DNA from: Lederbergia citrea
GTDB taxonomy: Bacteria > Bacillota > Bacilli > Bacillales > Bacillaceae_C
Direction of reading: 5' to 3'
Assembly: GCF_018343525.1 (NCBI RefSeq)
Contig: NZ_JAGYPH010000004.1
Coordinates: 124,001 to 188,000 of the forward strand
Length of the DNA stretch: 64,000 nt
Positions within the stretch are counted from its first letter, which is position 1. Each line of letters opens with the position of its first letter. Positions 1 through 8,260 of the stretch are shown here, piece after piece. The notes below the pieces were generated by a model. The model did no database searches and was not told the DNA's origin. It worked only from the letters and a program-made list of their open reading frames with translations. A program made the translations under genes and the position numbers.

Positions 1-42
1 AAAGTAATTCCAGTAAAATTTCGAACGAGGATTAAAATAATT

Positions 43-1635
43 TCACCTAACCGATGCCTCATTGTGCATATTACAAAGCCCTTTGAGTGTTCCTAGCATC
101 TTTTTCATGTCTTTTTCCCCTACATCATTCATGCATGAAATTTGAATCCAGTTTTTTTGTTGTAAGTATGAACTTTCATAATGAAGACTGAAACCATTTA
201 AATACAAATTATCCCCTAGATGCTTTGCACTTTGGCTAACCGGCAATACAACCGTCATGATTGCCGGGACTGAATATTGTTCTTTCGATAACACTGTAAG
301 CCCCGCTTCTTCTAAACCATTTCTAATGAAGCGATGACGGTTTGCAATTTGTTTATAAACGATATCAGGGTTTTTATACCTTTTTAATGCTCCGGCCAGT
401 GCATTCAATAGATTGGATGATTGAGAATAAGGAATCCCATCTGCTGCTGAATAGGCCCCTAGATCAAGATATCTTGGTAGATTATTTGCCGGCTTTACCA
501 CTTCATCATGAAAAACGAATGATAGACCAGTATAGCTTGCCAGAGCCTTTCCACTCACACCTGATGCAAATGATACTCCTTCCAAATCTATCGGAACAGC
601 TCCGATTGAACTAATACAGTCAATGCTCAGCTTGAGACCATATTCCTTGCAGGCTTCCTTTAACATGTCGATATCATTCAGTACGCCAGTTGATGTTTCG
701 CAATGAACAGCCCACATCCATTCATAATTCCCTTGTGTTAAGGTCGCTTTCACTTCCTCTTCTAAAAAAGTTGTCCCCCATTCTACTTCAATCGTATCAA
801 AAAGAAGTCCGAACCGTTCTGCATGATTGACTAGCCTTTCACCGAACTCACCGTTTACGAGGATCAACCCTCTTCCTCCAAGTTGTCTTAATTGACCTGC
901 AATCACATCATTAGCCAGAGTTCCTGTACCATGCAACAGCTGGACATGGCGAGCATTTACGAGCGATTTCAATTGCTCTTTCACAAGTTTTAACTTAGAC
1001 TCATATTCTTTTGATCTATGAGAATACGGGACTGTAGACAGCCCTTGGCTCACTTCAGCTGCTATCGTTGCGGGACCAGGCAGAAAGTTTACTTGTTCCT
1101 TTAATAGTCTCCCAGCGATACCGGCATCAAACGTTTCTTTTGTCAGATACATCGGTTGAAAAGCGGCATCTTCATTTCCGGTTAAATAAGCAAATGGTTT
1201 AAAGCCCATTTGTTCGTAAAGCTTTTGCTCTCGTGTAGTTCCCGAAATAAGTGCCGCATCGTATCCTAGTTTCAAACAGAATCGAATCAGCGCCTGAACA
1301 AGTCCTAAAAACGCTCGTCCATTTCGATAGGCCGCGTCAACTGCAAGCAATCTAACTTCACAAGGATTTTCCACTTCCACAGGTAAATGATTCTCTACAT
1401 TACCAATTTTGCTATCAAGTGAAAACGGCCGATTGCTACGTACGCAGATCATGCCAATCACCCGCTCTCCTTTCAAGCAAATGATATATGTATTTTCTTC
1501 ATGGAACTTATCTATTAAAGTTCGTGAATCGTTTTCTTCATGTTGAGGGATTTCTTCAACGAATGTCCGATAATTCAATTCGATAATTTGCTCAAACTCT
1601 GATGGTTGGTTAGCAATCTTATAAATAAAGCTCAT
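43..1635 (-). CDS. GNAT acyltransferase fused to class-V aminotransferase
   Basis: Two enzymes in one 530-residue chain. Residues 1-165 look like a GNAT acyltransferase of the long, autoinducer-synthase-like kind (LNYRTFVEE near 20; VRLLAVDAAYRNGRAF at 94-109 as the acyl-CoA/ACP-binding strand and loop). Residues 183-525 are a fold-type I, class-V PLP aminotransferase: NFLPGP start, HGTGT at 235-239, HCETSTG at 311-317, Asp339 for the pyridine nitrogen, and Lys363 in SGVSGKALAS as the PLP Schiff-base lysine. Class-V relatives include serine/alanine-glyoxylate and 2-aminoethylphosphonate transaminases; the substrate cannot be read here. Its ATG overlaps the plsY stop (TGATG), so the two are translationally coupled. 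A role in making an acylated amino compound or aminolipid is inference only. Confidence 0.85.
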   Translation of the reverse strand: MSFIYKIANQPSEFEQIIELNYRTFVEEIPQHEENDSRTLIDKFHEENTYIICLKGERVIGMICVRSNRPFSLDSKIGNVENHLPVEVENPCEVRLLAVDAAYRNGRAFLGLVQALIRFCLKLGYDAALISGTTREQKLYEQMGFKPFAYLTGNEDAAFQPMYLTKETFDAGIAGRLLKEQVNFLPGPATIAAEVSQGLSTVPYSHRSKEYESKLKLVKEQLKSLVNARHVQLLHGTGTLANDVIAGQLRQLGGRGLILVNGEFGERLVNHAERFGLLFDTIEVEWGTTFLEEEVKATLTQGNYEWMWAVHCETSTGVLNDIDMLKEACKEYGLKLSIDCISSIGAVPIDLEGVSFASGVSGKALASYTGLSFVFHDEVVKPANNLPRYLDLGAYSAADGIPYSQSSNLLNALAGALKRYKNPDIVYKQIANRHRFIRNGLEEAGLTVLSKEQYSVPAIMTVVLPVSQSAKHLGDNLYLNGFSLHYESSYLQQKNWIQISCMNDVGEKDMKKMLGTLKGLCNMHNEASVR

Positions 1636-2210
1636 CAGCTGATTTTCCTTTCTATGATTTTCTCTATTATGTTATGCCGATGTGCAAAAATAACAATAGC
1701 TGAAAGCAAACAAGCATTGATGATCACAGGCAGCTCAAACGAAAAAATAATCAAGATAATAGGCAGTACAGCTACCGCAGCCATTCCCGCTGAAGTAAAG
1801 CTCTTAAAAATGAAATAAAAAATGATGAAGACGCCTGCAAATGCGGAAAATAAAAGTGGCTGGAATGTCAACATGCCGCCAATGTATGTCGACATGCCTT
1901 TCCCTCCCTTAAAATGAAGTACAAGGGGGAAAACATGACCAACAATCACTGTAAACAAGATAAGTAGCTGCCAATCAAAAGCAAGTCCTAACCACTTAGC
2001 GAACAGTACAGCGCACGCCCCCTTTAAAGCATCCCCCAAAAATGTGATGACGAAAGCTTTCTTGCCGAACAGCCTGCCCGCATTCCTGGCGCCTACATTT
2101 CCACTTCCCTCTTGATGAATGTCTTTGTTATAAAAAAATTTTGCTAAAACGTATCCAGTTAAGATATTACCTAATAAATACGCCCCAATTAACAAGAGTA
2201 TTCCCTTCAT
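1635..2210 (-). CDS. plsY: PlsY-family glycerol-3-phosphate acyltransferase
   Basis: Integral membrane protein of 191 residues with the PlsY signatures GSGNVGARNAGR and GGKG and about five hydrophobic spans. The family transfers the acyl group of acyl-phosphate to glycerol-3-phosphate, the first step of phospholipid synthesis in Firmicutes. I start it at the second ATG (MKGILLLIG), six bases after AAGG; the ATG two codons earlier abuts that ribosome site. In Bacillus subtilis the housekeeping plsY stands near parE/parC, whereas here it is coupled to an aminotransferase fusion, so this may be a second, specialised copy. A TGTTAAAAT extended -10 lies about 30 bases upstream on the minus strand. 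Confidence 0.88.
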   Translation of the reverse strand: MKGILLLIGAYLLGNILTGYVLAKFFYNKDIHQEGSGNVGARNAGRLFGKKAFVITFLGDALKGACAVLFAKWLGLAFDWQLLILFTVIVGHVFPLVLHFKGGKGMSTYIGGMLTFQPLLFSAFAGVFIIFYFIFKSFTSAGMAAVAVLPIILIIFSFELPVIINACLLSAIVIFAHRHNIIEKIIERKIS

Positions 2211-2276
2211 ATGCATCCTTTTTCAATCATGTTTATTTTTAGATAATTTTAACATAATTAGGAAAAATTTGCGCAA

Positions 2277-2306
2277 AAAAATGGACTGCATGAAAACAGC
2301 CCATTT
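2277..2306 (-). terminator. Terminator after the DJ-1/PfpI gene
   Basis: Minus-strand hairpin AAATGGGCTG / CAGTCCATTT followed by a run of T (A at 2275-2281 on the plus strand). It starts a few bases after the stop codon at 2313 and separates that gene from plsY. Confidence 0.75.
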
Positions 2307-2312
2307 TTCTCT

Positions 2313-2825
2313 TTAAAGTAATTTGAGGGATTCTTTGATGAATGCGGGGAGGTCATCAGGTGTTCGGCTCGTTACAAGCTGGTTGCAACAGACAACCACT
2401 TCCTCGTCTTTATAATCTGCACCTGCATATTCCATATCCACTTTGATTGATTTATATCCTGTTGCTTTCCTTCCTTCCAATGCTTTTGCGGTAATCAATA
2501 GCTGCGGACCATGGCAAATGGCAAAAACCGGCTTCTTTGCATCCATAAAAGCCTTTGTAAAGGTGACAAATCGATCATCCGCCCGCAGCTGATCAGGTGA
2601 AAATCCTCCTGGAAGAAACAATGCATCAAATTCATCCGGTTTTACTTCATCAATACCGTTATCAATGTTGACATTTGCTTCTCCCTGTTTTCCTTTAACA
2701 GTCTTGCCTGCTTCTTTTTCAATTGTAATAACGGTATGTCCAGCTTCTTTAAAAGCATCAGCGGGATCTGTATATTCAGAGTCCTCAAACATATCCGTAA
2801 TTAAAGTTGCTATCTTTTTGCCCAT
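2313..2825 (-). CDS. DJ-1/PfpI family protein (YfkM/YraA-like)
   Basis: 170-residue single-domain class I glutamine-amidotransferase-fold protein. The nucleophile elbow is FAICHGPQLL with the cysteine near residue 104 followed by His; a Glu for the triad lies in the N-terminal third. Bacillus homologues (YfkM, YraA) are general-stress proteins, and the family includes proteases, chaperones and glyoxal/methylglyoxal deglycases. Strong AAAGGAGATGG ribosome site before ATG. Monocistronic, with its own terminator; divergent from marR across about 190 bases. Confidence 0.88.
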   Translation of the reverse strand: MGKKIATLITDMFEDSEYTDPADAFKEAGHTVITIEKEAGKTVKGKQGEANVNIDNGIDEVKPDEFDALFLPGGFSPDQLRADDRFVTFTKAFMDAKKPVFAICHGPQLLITAKALEGRKATGYKSIKVDMEYAGADYKDEEVVVCCNQLVTSRTPDDLPAFIKESLKLL

Positions 2826-2954
2826 TATATATCCATCTCCTTTTAGGTTTTCTCTACTCTATATCTTCCCTTCTATGAAATGATAAAACACTAATTTTCC
2901 CAAAGGTTATTATATATACCTATTAAAAAATACTGTCCACACTCGATATGATCA

Positions 2955-2983
2955 TAGACATTTCTGCCAAAATACGATATAGT
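2955..2983 (+). promoter_or_regulatory. Sigma-A promoter of the marR-MFS operon
   Basis: TAGACA, 17-base spacer, TATAGT, each hexamer one base off consensus, ending 34 bases before the marR ATG. The sequence just downstream (TTAGCTAGGTAAG) would be a natural place for autoregulation by MarR, but I see no clean palindrome. Confidence 0.6.
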
Positions 2984-3016
2984 TAGCTAGGTAAGTATTT
3001 TTCTCAGGAGGATATA

Positions 3017-3442
3017 ATGACCGATTATCATGAGTTTTTCCACCAATTTTTTCAGGTAACGAGACAATTATCAAAAAAGATGAATGAACAGCTAGCTGAT
3101 CTTGACCTTTATAGCGCACAGTGGACAGTCATTTACCTTTTGAAAAATAACGGTCCGAGCACGCAAGCTGAACTTTGCCATTACTTAAATGTCGAAGCCC
3201 CAACCATGACAAGAACGATTACTAGGTTAGAAGAAGCTGGATGGGTTCTGAAAACGAATGGTAGAAATAAACGGGAAAAAATGATCCAGCTATCGGATAA
3301 AGCGATCGAAATGTATCCGTTATGGAAAGAAGCGATTCAAAAGTTTGAAGCCCAAGTAATGGATGCCATCCCTGAAGATAGCCAAAAGATTATTCAAATT
3401 ACTTTTCAGCAAATGATGACCAACTTGAAAGAAGAGGAGTGA
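3017..3442 (+). CDS. MarR family transcriptional regulator
   Basis: 141 residues with the winged-helix MarR fold: helices from residue 1, recognition helix in VEAPTMTRTITRLEEAGWV (about 55-75), and wing KTNGRNKREKMIQLSD. Start ATG follows CAGGAGGATATA. It is co-transcribed with the MFS gene beginning six bases after its stop, so it probably represses that transporter and itself and releases DNA on binding a small aromatic or toxic compound, as is usual for the family. B. subtilis ywoH-ywoG has the same arrangement, but I cannot assign orthology from sequence alone. Confidence 0.88.
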   Translation: MTDYHEFFHQFFQVTRQLSKKMNEQLADLDLYSAQWTVIYLLKNNGPSTQAELCHYLNVEAPTMTRTITRLEEAGWVLKTNGRNKREKMIQLSDKAIEMYPLWKEAIQKFEAQVMDAIPEDSQKIIQITFQQMMTNLKEEE

Positions 3443-3448
3443 CCGCAA

Positions 3449-4657
3449 TTGAATAAACAACCGCTTTGGACAAAAAACTTCCTCGGTGTCTCGATGTCGA
3501 GTTTCTTTTTATTTTTAGCGTTTTATTTACTTATCGTAACATTACCTATTTATACAATGGACCAGTTAGGTGGCAATGCCGCGGAAATTGGTCTTGTTGT
3601 CACCATCTTCCTCATCGGGGCTGTCATTATCCGACCCTTATCAGGTATTTGGATTGAACGAATGGGACGAAGAAAGATGCTCGCTATTGCATTAGCAATC
3701 GTTTTAGTCTCCACATTCTTTTATATCTTCTCACATTCATTAACTCCACTGCTTTTCTTGCGCTTTTTTCATGGCATTGGGTTCGGAATGGCAACAACGG
3801 CAACTGGTACGATTGTAGCCGATTTAGTCCCAGAGTCACGACGGGGTGAAGGAATGGGCTATTATGCAACCTTCATGAATCTCGCTATGGTAATTGGTCC
3901 TTTTTTAGGACTGACATTAGTACAATTTACAAGTTTTACGAATATGTTCATCGTATGTACATTGCTTAGTGTGTTAGCAATCATTTCGGTTGTTTTTATT
4001 TCCATCCCTAAGATTCATCCTGGAGAATTAGTGAGTAAAACATTTTTCTCCTTTAAAAATTTATTCGAAAAAAGCGCGCTTCCTATCTCCATTGTTGGCG
4101 GTATGTTAGCCATTGCATACGCCGGCATTCTATCGTTTGTTTCAGTTTATGCTAAAGAGCTTGATCTCCTAACAGCCGCTAGCTACTTTTTTGTCGTGTA
4201 TGCAGTTTTTTTACTAGCTTCAAGACCATTTACAGGTAGGTGGTTCGACCAATATGGTGAAAATTTCATTATCTATCCTGCGATTCTTAGTTCCGCCATC
4301 GGATTAATGATTCTCAGCCAGTCTACCAGCACATTCACTTTCTTATTATCTGGCGTTTTCATCGGTATTGGTTTCGGAACATTAACACCAGCACTTCAAA
4401 CAATCGCTATCCGCGGTGCATCACCTACTAGCCGGGGAATGGCTACCGCAACCTTCTTCACCTTTTACGATGCGGGCATTGGGCTGGGTTCTTATTTGTT
4501 AGGCATCACCGCAATCAGCTTAGGCTACGCAAATTTATATCTTCTTTTATCGTTCTTTATTATTGGATGTCTCGGATTGTATTTTGTACTGCACGGAAGA
4601 TTTCAAAATCAAAAGAAACAGAAGGAAGAATTGCAGCATGAAATCCATGTACAATGA
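3449..4657 (+). CDS. MFS drug/metabolite efflux transporter
   Basis: 402 residues, 12 predicted membrane spans. The family loop motif between TM2 and TM3 is present as SGIWIERMGRRKML, and the TM4-5 region carries the proton-antiporter type motif (GPFLGLTLV). TTG start chosen because GAGGAG lies nine bases upstream; no ATG fits. It is cotranscribed with the MarR gene. The C-terminus is charged and Lys/Gln/Glu-rich (QNQKKQKEEL). Substrate unknown; a multidrug-type exporter is the simplest reading of a MarR-MFS pair. Confidence 0.85.
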   Translation: MNKQPLWTKNFLGVSMSSFFLFLAFYLLIVTLPIYTMDQLGGNAAEIGLVVTIFLIGAVIIRPLSGIWIERMGRRKMLAIALAIVLVSTFFYIFSHSLTPLLFLRFFHGIGFGMATTATGTIVADLVPESRRGEGMGYYATFMNLAMVIGPFLGLTLVQFTSFTNMFIVCTLLSVLAIISVVFISIPKIHPGELVSKTFFSFKNLFEKSALPISIVGGMLAIAYAGILSFVSVYAKELDLLTAASYFFVVYAVFLLASRPFTGRWFDQYGENFIIYPAILSSAIGLMILSQSTSTFTFLLSGVFIGIGFGTLTPALQTIAIRGASPTSRGMATATFFTFYDAGIGLGSYLLGITAISLGYANLYLLLSFFIIGCLGLYFVLHGRFQNQKKQKEELQHEIHVQ

Positions 4658-4696
4658 AAAAAGGCGCAGCATTATATTATATGCCGCGCCTTTTTT
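4657..4696. terminator. Bidirectional terminator between MFS gene and motB
   Basis: Inverted repeat AAAAAAGGCGC / GCGCCTTTTTT with an 18-base AT-rich loop; T runs on both strands, serving both convergent genes. Confidence 0.9.
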
Positions 4697-5512
4697 CTAT
4701 TCATCTGTTTTCAATCTTGGAAGAATCAATACTTCTACACGTCTGTTTTGCGCTCTGCCTACATCAGTATCATTGTTACCAATTGGCTGAAATTCCCCGT
4801 ATCCTTTAGCACTAAACCATTTAGGGTCCAACTTTTCATCTTTTAAGAGGATTTTCATAAAGTTGACCGCCCGCATGACACTTAACTCCCAATTGGATTG
4901 ATAGGCAGCTGTCCGTATTGGTACATTATCGGTATGTCCGCTGATGATAATGTTTCGAGGTGGTTCCATTTCGAGTAAAACCGCGAGCTCTCTTGCAGTT
5001 TTCTCGTCTTCTTTTCGCACTTCCGCCCGACCTGATTGAAAGAGTACGTTATCTCTAATCGTAAGCAATAACCCTTCAGTAGTTAACGATGTATCAAATT
5101 TATTATGAAAATCATTTTTTTGAATATAAGCATTGATTTTCGATTGGATTGCTTCAAGTTCCTTTTGATCTTCAAGATCAAGGATAGATTCAATAGACTC
5201 TTTGATTCCTTCATTATCATCCACTTCATCAGGCGCTTCCTTATTTTCAGTGACTTCTTCAGATTTTTTCGGTTGATCCTTACTATGCTCATCACTTTCA
5301 ATCGGTTGCTGATAATCAAGCGGGCCTGTCCCCCCCAGGAATATTCCATTAAAAACTTGCGATAGTTGCTGGAATTTCTGTGCATCAACTGAACTTGTGG
5401 AAAATAGAACAATAAACAGTGCCAAAAGCAATGTCAATAAATCGGCATAAGGCAGAAGCCAAGATTCGTCGGAATGATTCTCATCTCTTTTTTTTCTCTT
5501 ACGCCTAGACAT
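4697..5512 (-). CDS. motB: Flagellar motor stator protein MotB
   Basis: 271 residues. Short basic N-terminus, one transmembrane helix (about 19-38) in YADLLTLLLALFIVLFS with the ion-carrying Asp24, a plug/linker region rich in Glu/Lys, then an OmpA-like peptidoglycan-binding domain (IIISGHTDN, NWELSVMRAVNF, GRAQNRRVEVLI). I start at MSRRKRKK: this ATG lies inside the last codons of motA (AAAATGTCTAG), overlapping it by eight bases, and matches MotB N-termini. The transmembrane sequence matches H+-type MotB more than Na+-type MotS, so proton drive is likely. With MotA it forms the stator anchored to the wall. Confidence 0.95.
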   Translation of the reverse strand: MSRRKRKKRDENHSDESWLLPYADLLTLLLALFIVLFSTSSVDAQKFQQLSQVFNGIFLGGTGPLDYQQPIESDEHSKDQPKKSEEVTENKEAPDEVDDNEGIKESIESILDLEDQKELEAIQSKINAYIQKNDFHNKFDTSLTTEGLLLTIRDNVLFQSGRAEVRKEDEKTARELAVLLEMEPPRNIIISGHTDNVPIRTAAYQSNWELSVMRAVNFMKILLKDEKLDPKWFSAKGYGEFQPIGNNDTDVGRAQNRRVEVLILPRLKTDE

Positions 5513-6299
5513 TTTGAGCTTCACCGCTTTCCTCAAATATTTCCTTTCGCTCTGAGGCTGGGAGATACGATGCTAGCTTTTGCTCAATGATTCGAGGCGC
5601 TTCTCCTTCTAGAATTGATAAGATGCCTTCGACCATCATTTCTTTTAACTTTACTTCTTCTTTGGATTTGTATTTTAGCTTATTGGCAAACGGATGCCAC
5701 CAGACATAACCTGTGAAGATTCCAAGCATTGTGGCAACAAAAGCCGCGGAAATGGCACGGCCAAGTTCATCTGTATTATCCATGTTCCCCAGTGCAGCAA
5801 TTAGTCCGATGACCGCCCCAAGAACCCCAAGTGTTGGTGCATATGTACCTGCTTGTGAAAAAATAGATGCACCTGTTGAATGTCGCTCTTCCATAGCATC
5901 GATTTCTTCATTCAAAACATCCCTAATATAATCAGCACTTTGGCCATCTATTGCGAGACTTAAACCATTTCTCATGAACGAATCGTCGATATCTTCAATT
6001 GAAGCTTCCAATGCCAGTAACCCTTCTTTTCTTGCCAATTGAGCTAGTTCAGAAAAATCTAGGATTAATTCTTTCGGTTGGATTGATTTCTTTTCTTTAA
6101 AAATGATTCCAAAGAGCTTTGGGATCTTTTTTATATCTGCTGAGGGAAATGCACTTATCACACTTGCTGCTGTCCCTACTAAAATAATTAAAATTGCAGC
6201 TGGGTTAACCAATGCAAACAGGCTCACACCTTTAAGCACCATTCCTACCCCTACCGCTATTAGCCCAAGAATTGTTCCGATCAGTGATGTTTTATCCAT
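5505..6299 (-). CDS. motA: Flagellar motor stator protein MotA
   Basis: 264 residues from MDKTSLIGTILG, closely matching B. subtilis MotA along its length: four transmembrane helices (two N-terminal, then ASIFSQAGTYAPTLGVLGAVIGLIAAL-type helix and SAAFVATMLGIFTGYVWW), and the cytoplasmic loop with charged residues that contact the rotor. Start at the internal ATG with a GGTG ribosome site; the longer open frame upstream contains the promoter. Translationally coupled to motB. Function: proton channel and torque generator in the inner membrane. Confidence 0.95.
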   Translation of the reverse strand: MDKTSLIGTILGLIAVGVGMVLKGVSLFALVNPAAILIILVGTAASVISAFPSADIKKIPKLFGIIFKEKKSIQPKELILDFSELAQLARKEGLLALEASIEDIDDSFMRNGLSLAIDGQSADYIRDVLNEEIDAMEERHSTGASIFSQAGTYAPTLGVLGAVIGLIAALGNMDNTDELGRAISAAFVATMLGIFTGYVWWHPFANKLKYKSKEEVKLKEMMVEGILSILEGEAPRIIEQKLASYLPASERKEIFEESGEAQNV

Positions 6300-6337
6300 T
6301 CGCTTCACCCTAAACTTTATATATGTTCTTAATGTAT

Positions 6338-6363
6338 ATATCGACAGATTCAAGCAAATTTCA
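6338..6363 (-). promoter_or_regulatory. Candidate sigma-D promoter of motAB
   Basis: Minus strand TGAA, 14 bases, GTCGATAT, against sigma-D consensus TAAA-N15-GCCGATAT. The -10 ends 39 bases before the motA ATG. motAB is in the sigma-D regulon of B. subtilis, which fits. Confidence 0.6.
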
Positions 6364-6385
6364 ATGATAATTTTTAAAGATATGA

Positions 6386-6412
6386 AAAAGAGAAGCACGA
6401 GGCTTCTCTTTT
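6386..6412 (-). terminator. Terminator of the amino-acid ABC operon
   Basis: Minus-strand hairpin AAAAGAGAAGC / GCTTCTCTTTT with a five-base loop, beginning at the stop codon of the permease gene. Confidence 0.85.
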
Positions 6413-7088
6413 AGTCTGTATATTGATATTTTTTTTCGAGCCTATCTTGCCAGACAGCAACAATAGAACAGGTCCCCCAATAAATGAATGCTACCAAAAT
6501 ATACATCGTCATATAGTCAAGTTCCCTGCCGCCAACGATTTTTGCACGTTGAAATAAGTCAGGAACAGTAATCATCGCTGCTAATGATGATGCTTTTATC
6601 AAATCTAGCAAGACGTTTGAGAGTGGCGGGACAGCTATTTTCGTTGCTTGAGGAATAATAATTAACCTCATTGTTTTCCAATACGGTAAACCAAGAGCTT
6701 TAGCTGCTTCCCATTGACCCTTGTTGACAGCCGCAAGCGCTGAACGATTAATTTCAGCCATATACGCTGCACTATTCAAACTGAAACCAATCAATGCACA
6801 TGTTAATGCATTAAACTGAATCCCGACCATCGGAAGGCCAAAGTAAAGTAAAAATAAAAAAACAAGCATTGGAGTTCCACGCATAAATGAAATATAAATG
6901 CGGGTCGGCCATCTTAATATCGCATATTTTGATATTCTGCCAAGTGCTAAAAAGAATCCGATAACAAGTCCTATCGCCATACTGGCAAATGAAATGAGTA
7001 AAGTGTACCAAATGCCTTGAAATATAAACGGAAAGGATTCAATTGCAAGTGGAACATCAAATATATATTGCCATTGAATATCGCCCAC
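6411..7088 (-). CDS. yckA: Polar amino acid ABC transporter permease (YckA-like)
   Basis: 225 residues, five to six membrane spans, HisM/GlnP family. The EAA loop for docking the ATPase is visible as AAKALGLPYWKTMRLIIIPQA. GTG start preceded by GGAGGATAAAA. It follows the binding-protein gene by 14 bases. No ATPase gene adjoins the pair; B. subtilis yckA-yckB is likewise without one, so a shared ATPase encoded elsewhere probably drives it. Substrate is a polar amino acid or amino-acid derivative; not resolved. Confidence 0.85.
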   Translation of the reverse strand: MGDIQWQYIFDVPLAIESFPFIFQGIWYTLLISFASMAIGLVIGFFLALGRISKYAILRWPTRIYISFMRGTPMLVFLFLLYFGLPMVGIQFNALTCALIGFSLNSAAYMAEINRSALAAVNKGQWEAAKALGLPYWKTMRLIIIPQATKIAVPPLSNVLLDLIKASSLAAMITVPDLFQRAKIVGGRELDYMTMYILVAFIYWGTCSIVAVWQDRLEKKYQYTD

Positions 7089-7102
7089 TTTTATCCTCCC
7101 TA

Positions 7103-7969
7103 TTATTCAAAATCTAGGTCTTGCTTTACTGATACGTCAGCTCCACCGTAAAATTTCTTCGACAGCTCTGAAATCGTTCCGTCTTCGCGCATTTCCGCTA
7201 AGACTCCGTTAATTTTCTCGATGACATCTTCATTACCTTTTTTCAAAATCATCGCTGCCTCACTTGGACGGTAGCGAATATCAGGATGGATCGTAATATT
7301 TAATTCAGGAAATACAGTGAGAGCAAGACTTTGCAAATAATAATCATTCAAAATGACGTCTGTTCTTCCAATAGAAACATCACGTAAATATTGCTCATTC
7401 GTTGCGTTATCATAAGTGACTTCCTTCGCACCGTATTCTCTAGCAATTTTCATATAAACCGTGGTCGATTCACCTGCTGCTTTTTTTCCTTTTAAATCTT
7501 CCAAAGTTTTAATTCCTGATAAATCGTCCTTACGAACAACGGCACTTCCAAATGAATATTTGTAAGAATCAGTAAAAGAAAACTTATCTTTTCTCTCTTC
7601 ATTCACGCCGATATCATTGGCGGCTGCGTCGACTGTCCCGCTATTTAGTGACGTCAGCATACCATCAAATGCCATCTCCACAAACTTCACTTCAAGATTT
7701 AATCGTTTCGCTACTTCTTTTACAATCTCCACATCATACCCAGTTAAATTATTTGTTTCTTGTTCATGATAAGAAGTTGGAAACAGTGTACCGGATGTTG
7801 CGACAACAAGCTCGCCTTTTTCTTCGATTTTTTCCCAAGCTGTTTTTTCCTGTTTTTCATTTCCTTTACTGCCGTTTTCATTATTTTTGCTTCCACTGCC
7901 GCAAGCTGTCACCAATAATAAAGCCGACATTGCTACAGCGGTAAGAAATATTTTAACTAATTTACTCAT
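7103..7969 (-). CDS. yckB: Amino acid ABC transporter binding lipoprotein (YckB-like)
   Basis: 288 residues. Lipoprotein signal peptide with lipobox LVTACGS (Cys23), then a family-3 periplasmic binding domain: GELVVATSG, GYDVEIVKEVAKRLN, and FDGMLTSLNSGTVDAAANDI typical of polar amino-acid receptors. First gene of a two-gene operon. Its start lies 34 bases from a 23-base sequence that is repeated almost exactly in front of the PAP2 gene and probably contains the -10 region. Confidence 0.87.
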   Translation of the reverse strand: MSKLVKIFLTAVAMSALLLVTACGSGSKNNENGSKGNEKQEKTAWEKIEEKGELVVATSGTLFPTSYHEQETNNLTGYDVEIVKEVAKRLNLEVKFVEMAFDGMLTSLNSGTVDAAANDIGVNEERKDKFSFTDSYKYSFGSAVVRKDDLSGIKTLEDLKGKKAAGESTTVYMKIAREYGAKEVTYDNATNEQYLRDVSIGRTDVILNDYYLQSLALTVFPELNITIHPDIRYRPSEAAMILKKGNEDVIEKINGVLAEMREDGTISELSKKFYGGADVSVKQDLDFE

Positions 7970-8002
7970 GCTTATCCCCCTAGTTGTGTGTTCACCTTTT
8001 CA

Positions 8003-8025
8003 TTAACCTATTAAAATATACATGG
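8003..8025 (-). repeat. 23-bp promoter-region repeat, copy 1 (before yckB)
   Basis: Matches 10178-10200 at 22 of 23 positions. On the minus strand it reads CCATGTATATTTTA then ATAGGTTAA, contains a TATATT -10-like hexamer, and ends 34 bases from the yckB start, the same distance as copy 2 from its gene. Confidence 0.7.
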
Positions 8026-8044
8026 CAATATGCTTTAATGCAAA

Positions 8045-8260
8045 CTAACTGAGTGAACTACCCACCACTTATCACCCTTACGGGGTTGCTTGAAGTGGGG
8101 GCTTCTTGGGTAATCGCCACTTTTAGTAGCTGAAGAAATTGACCAAGCTAACCCTCTTGTTCCAAGAGTTTATATTTATATTAGACAGATGCTAATAAGC
8201 GAATACCTTCTTTTTTGATATTGAGTGCTGAATTGTAATCCCTATCGAGAATTAGTCCGC
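8045..8260 (-). ncRNA. Putative TnpB guide RNA (omega/reRNA) region
   Basis: IS605-type elements encode their guide RNA across the 3' end of tnpB and the right end, with the guide taken from flanking DNA beyond the element. Here the minus-strand region after the tnpB stop folds into the expected terminal stem (CCCCCACTT / AAGTGGTGGG, with an inner ACCCC-GTAA-GGGT hairpin) and ends GTAGTTCAC. The guide would begin with CTCAGTTAG or TCAGTTAG just downstream. Length and 5' end are inferred. Confidence 0.5.

Noticed and set aside
5505..6398. 33-residue N-terminal extension of MotA
   Set aside because: Contains the sigma-D-like promoter; MotA proteins start at MDKTSLIG.
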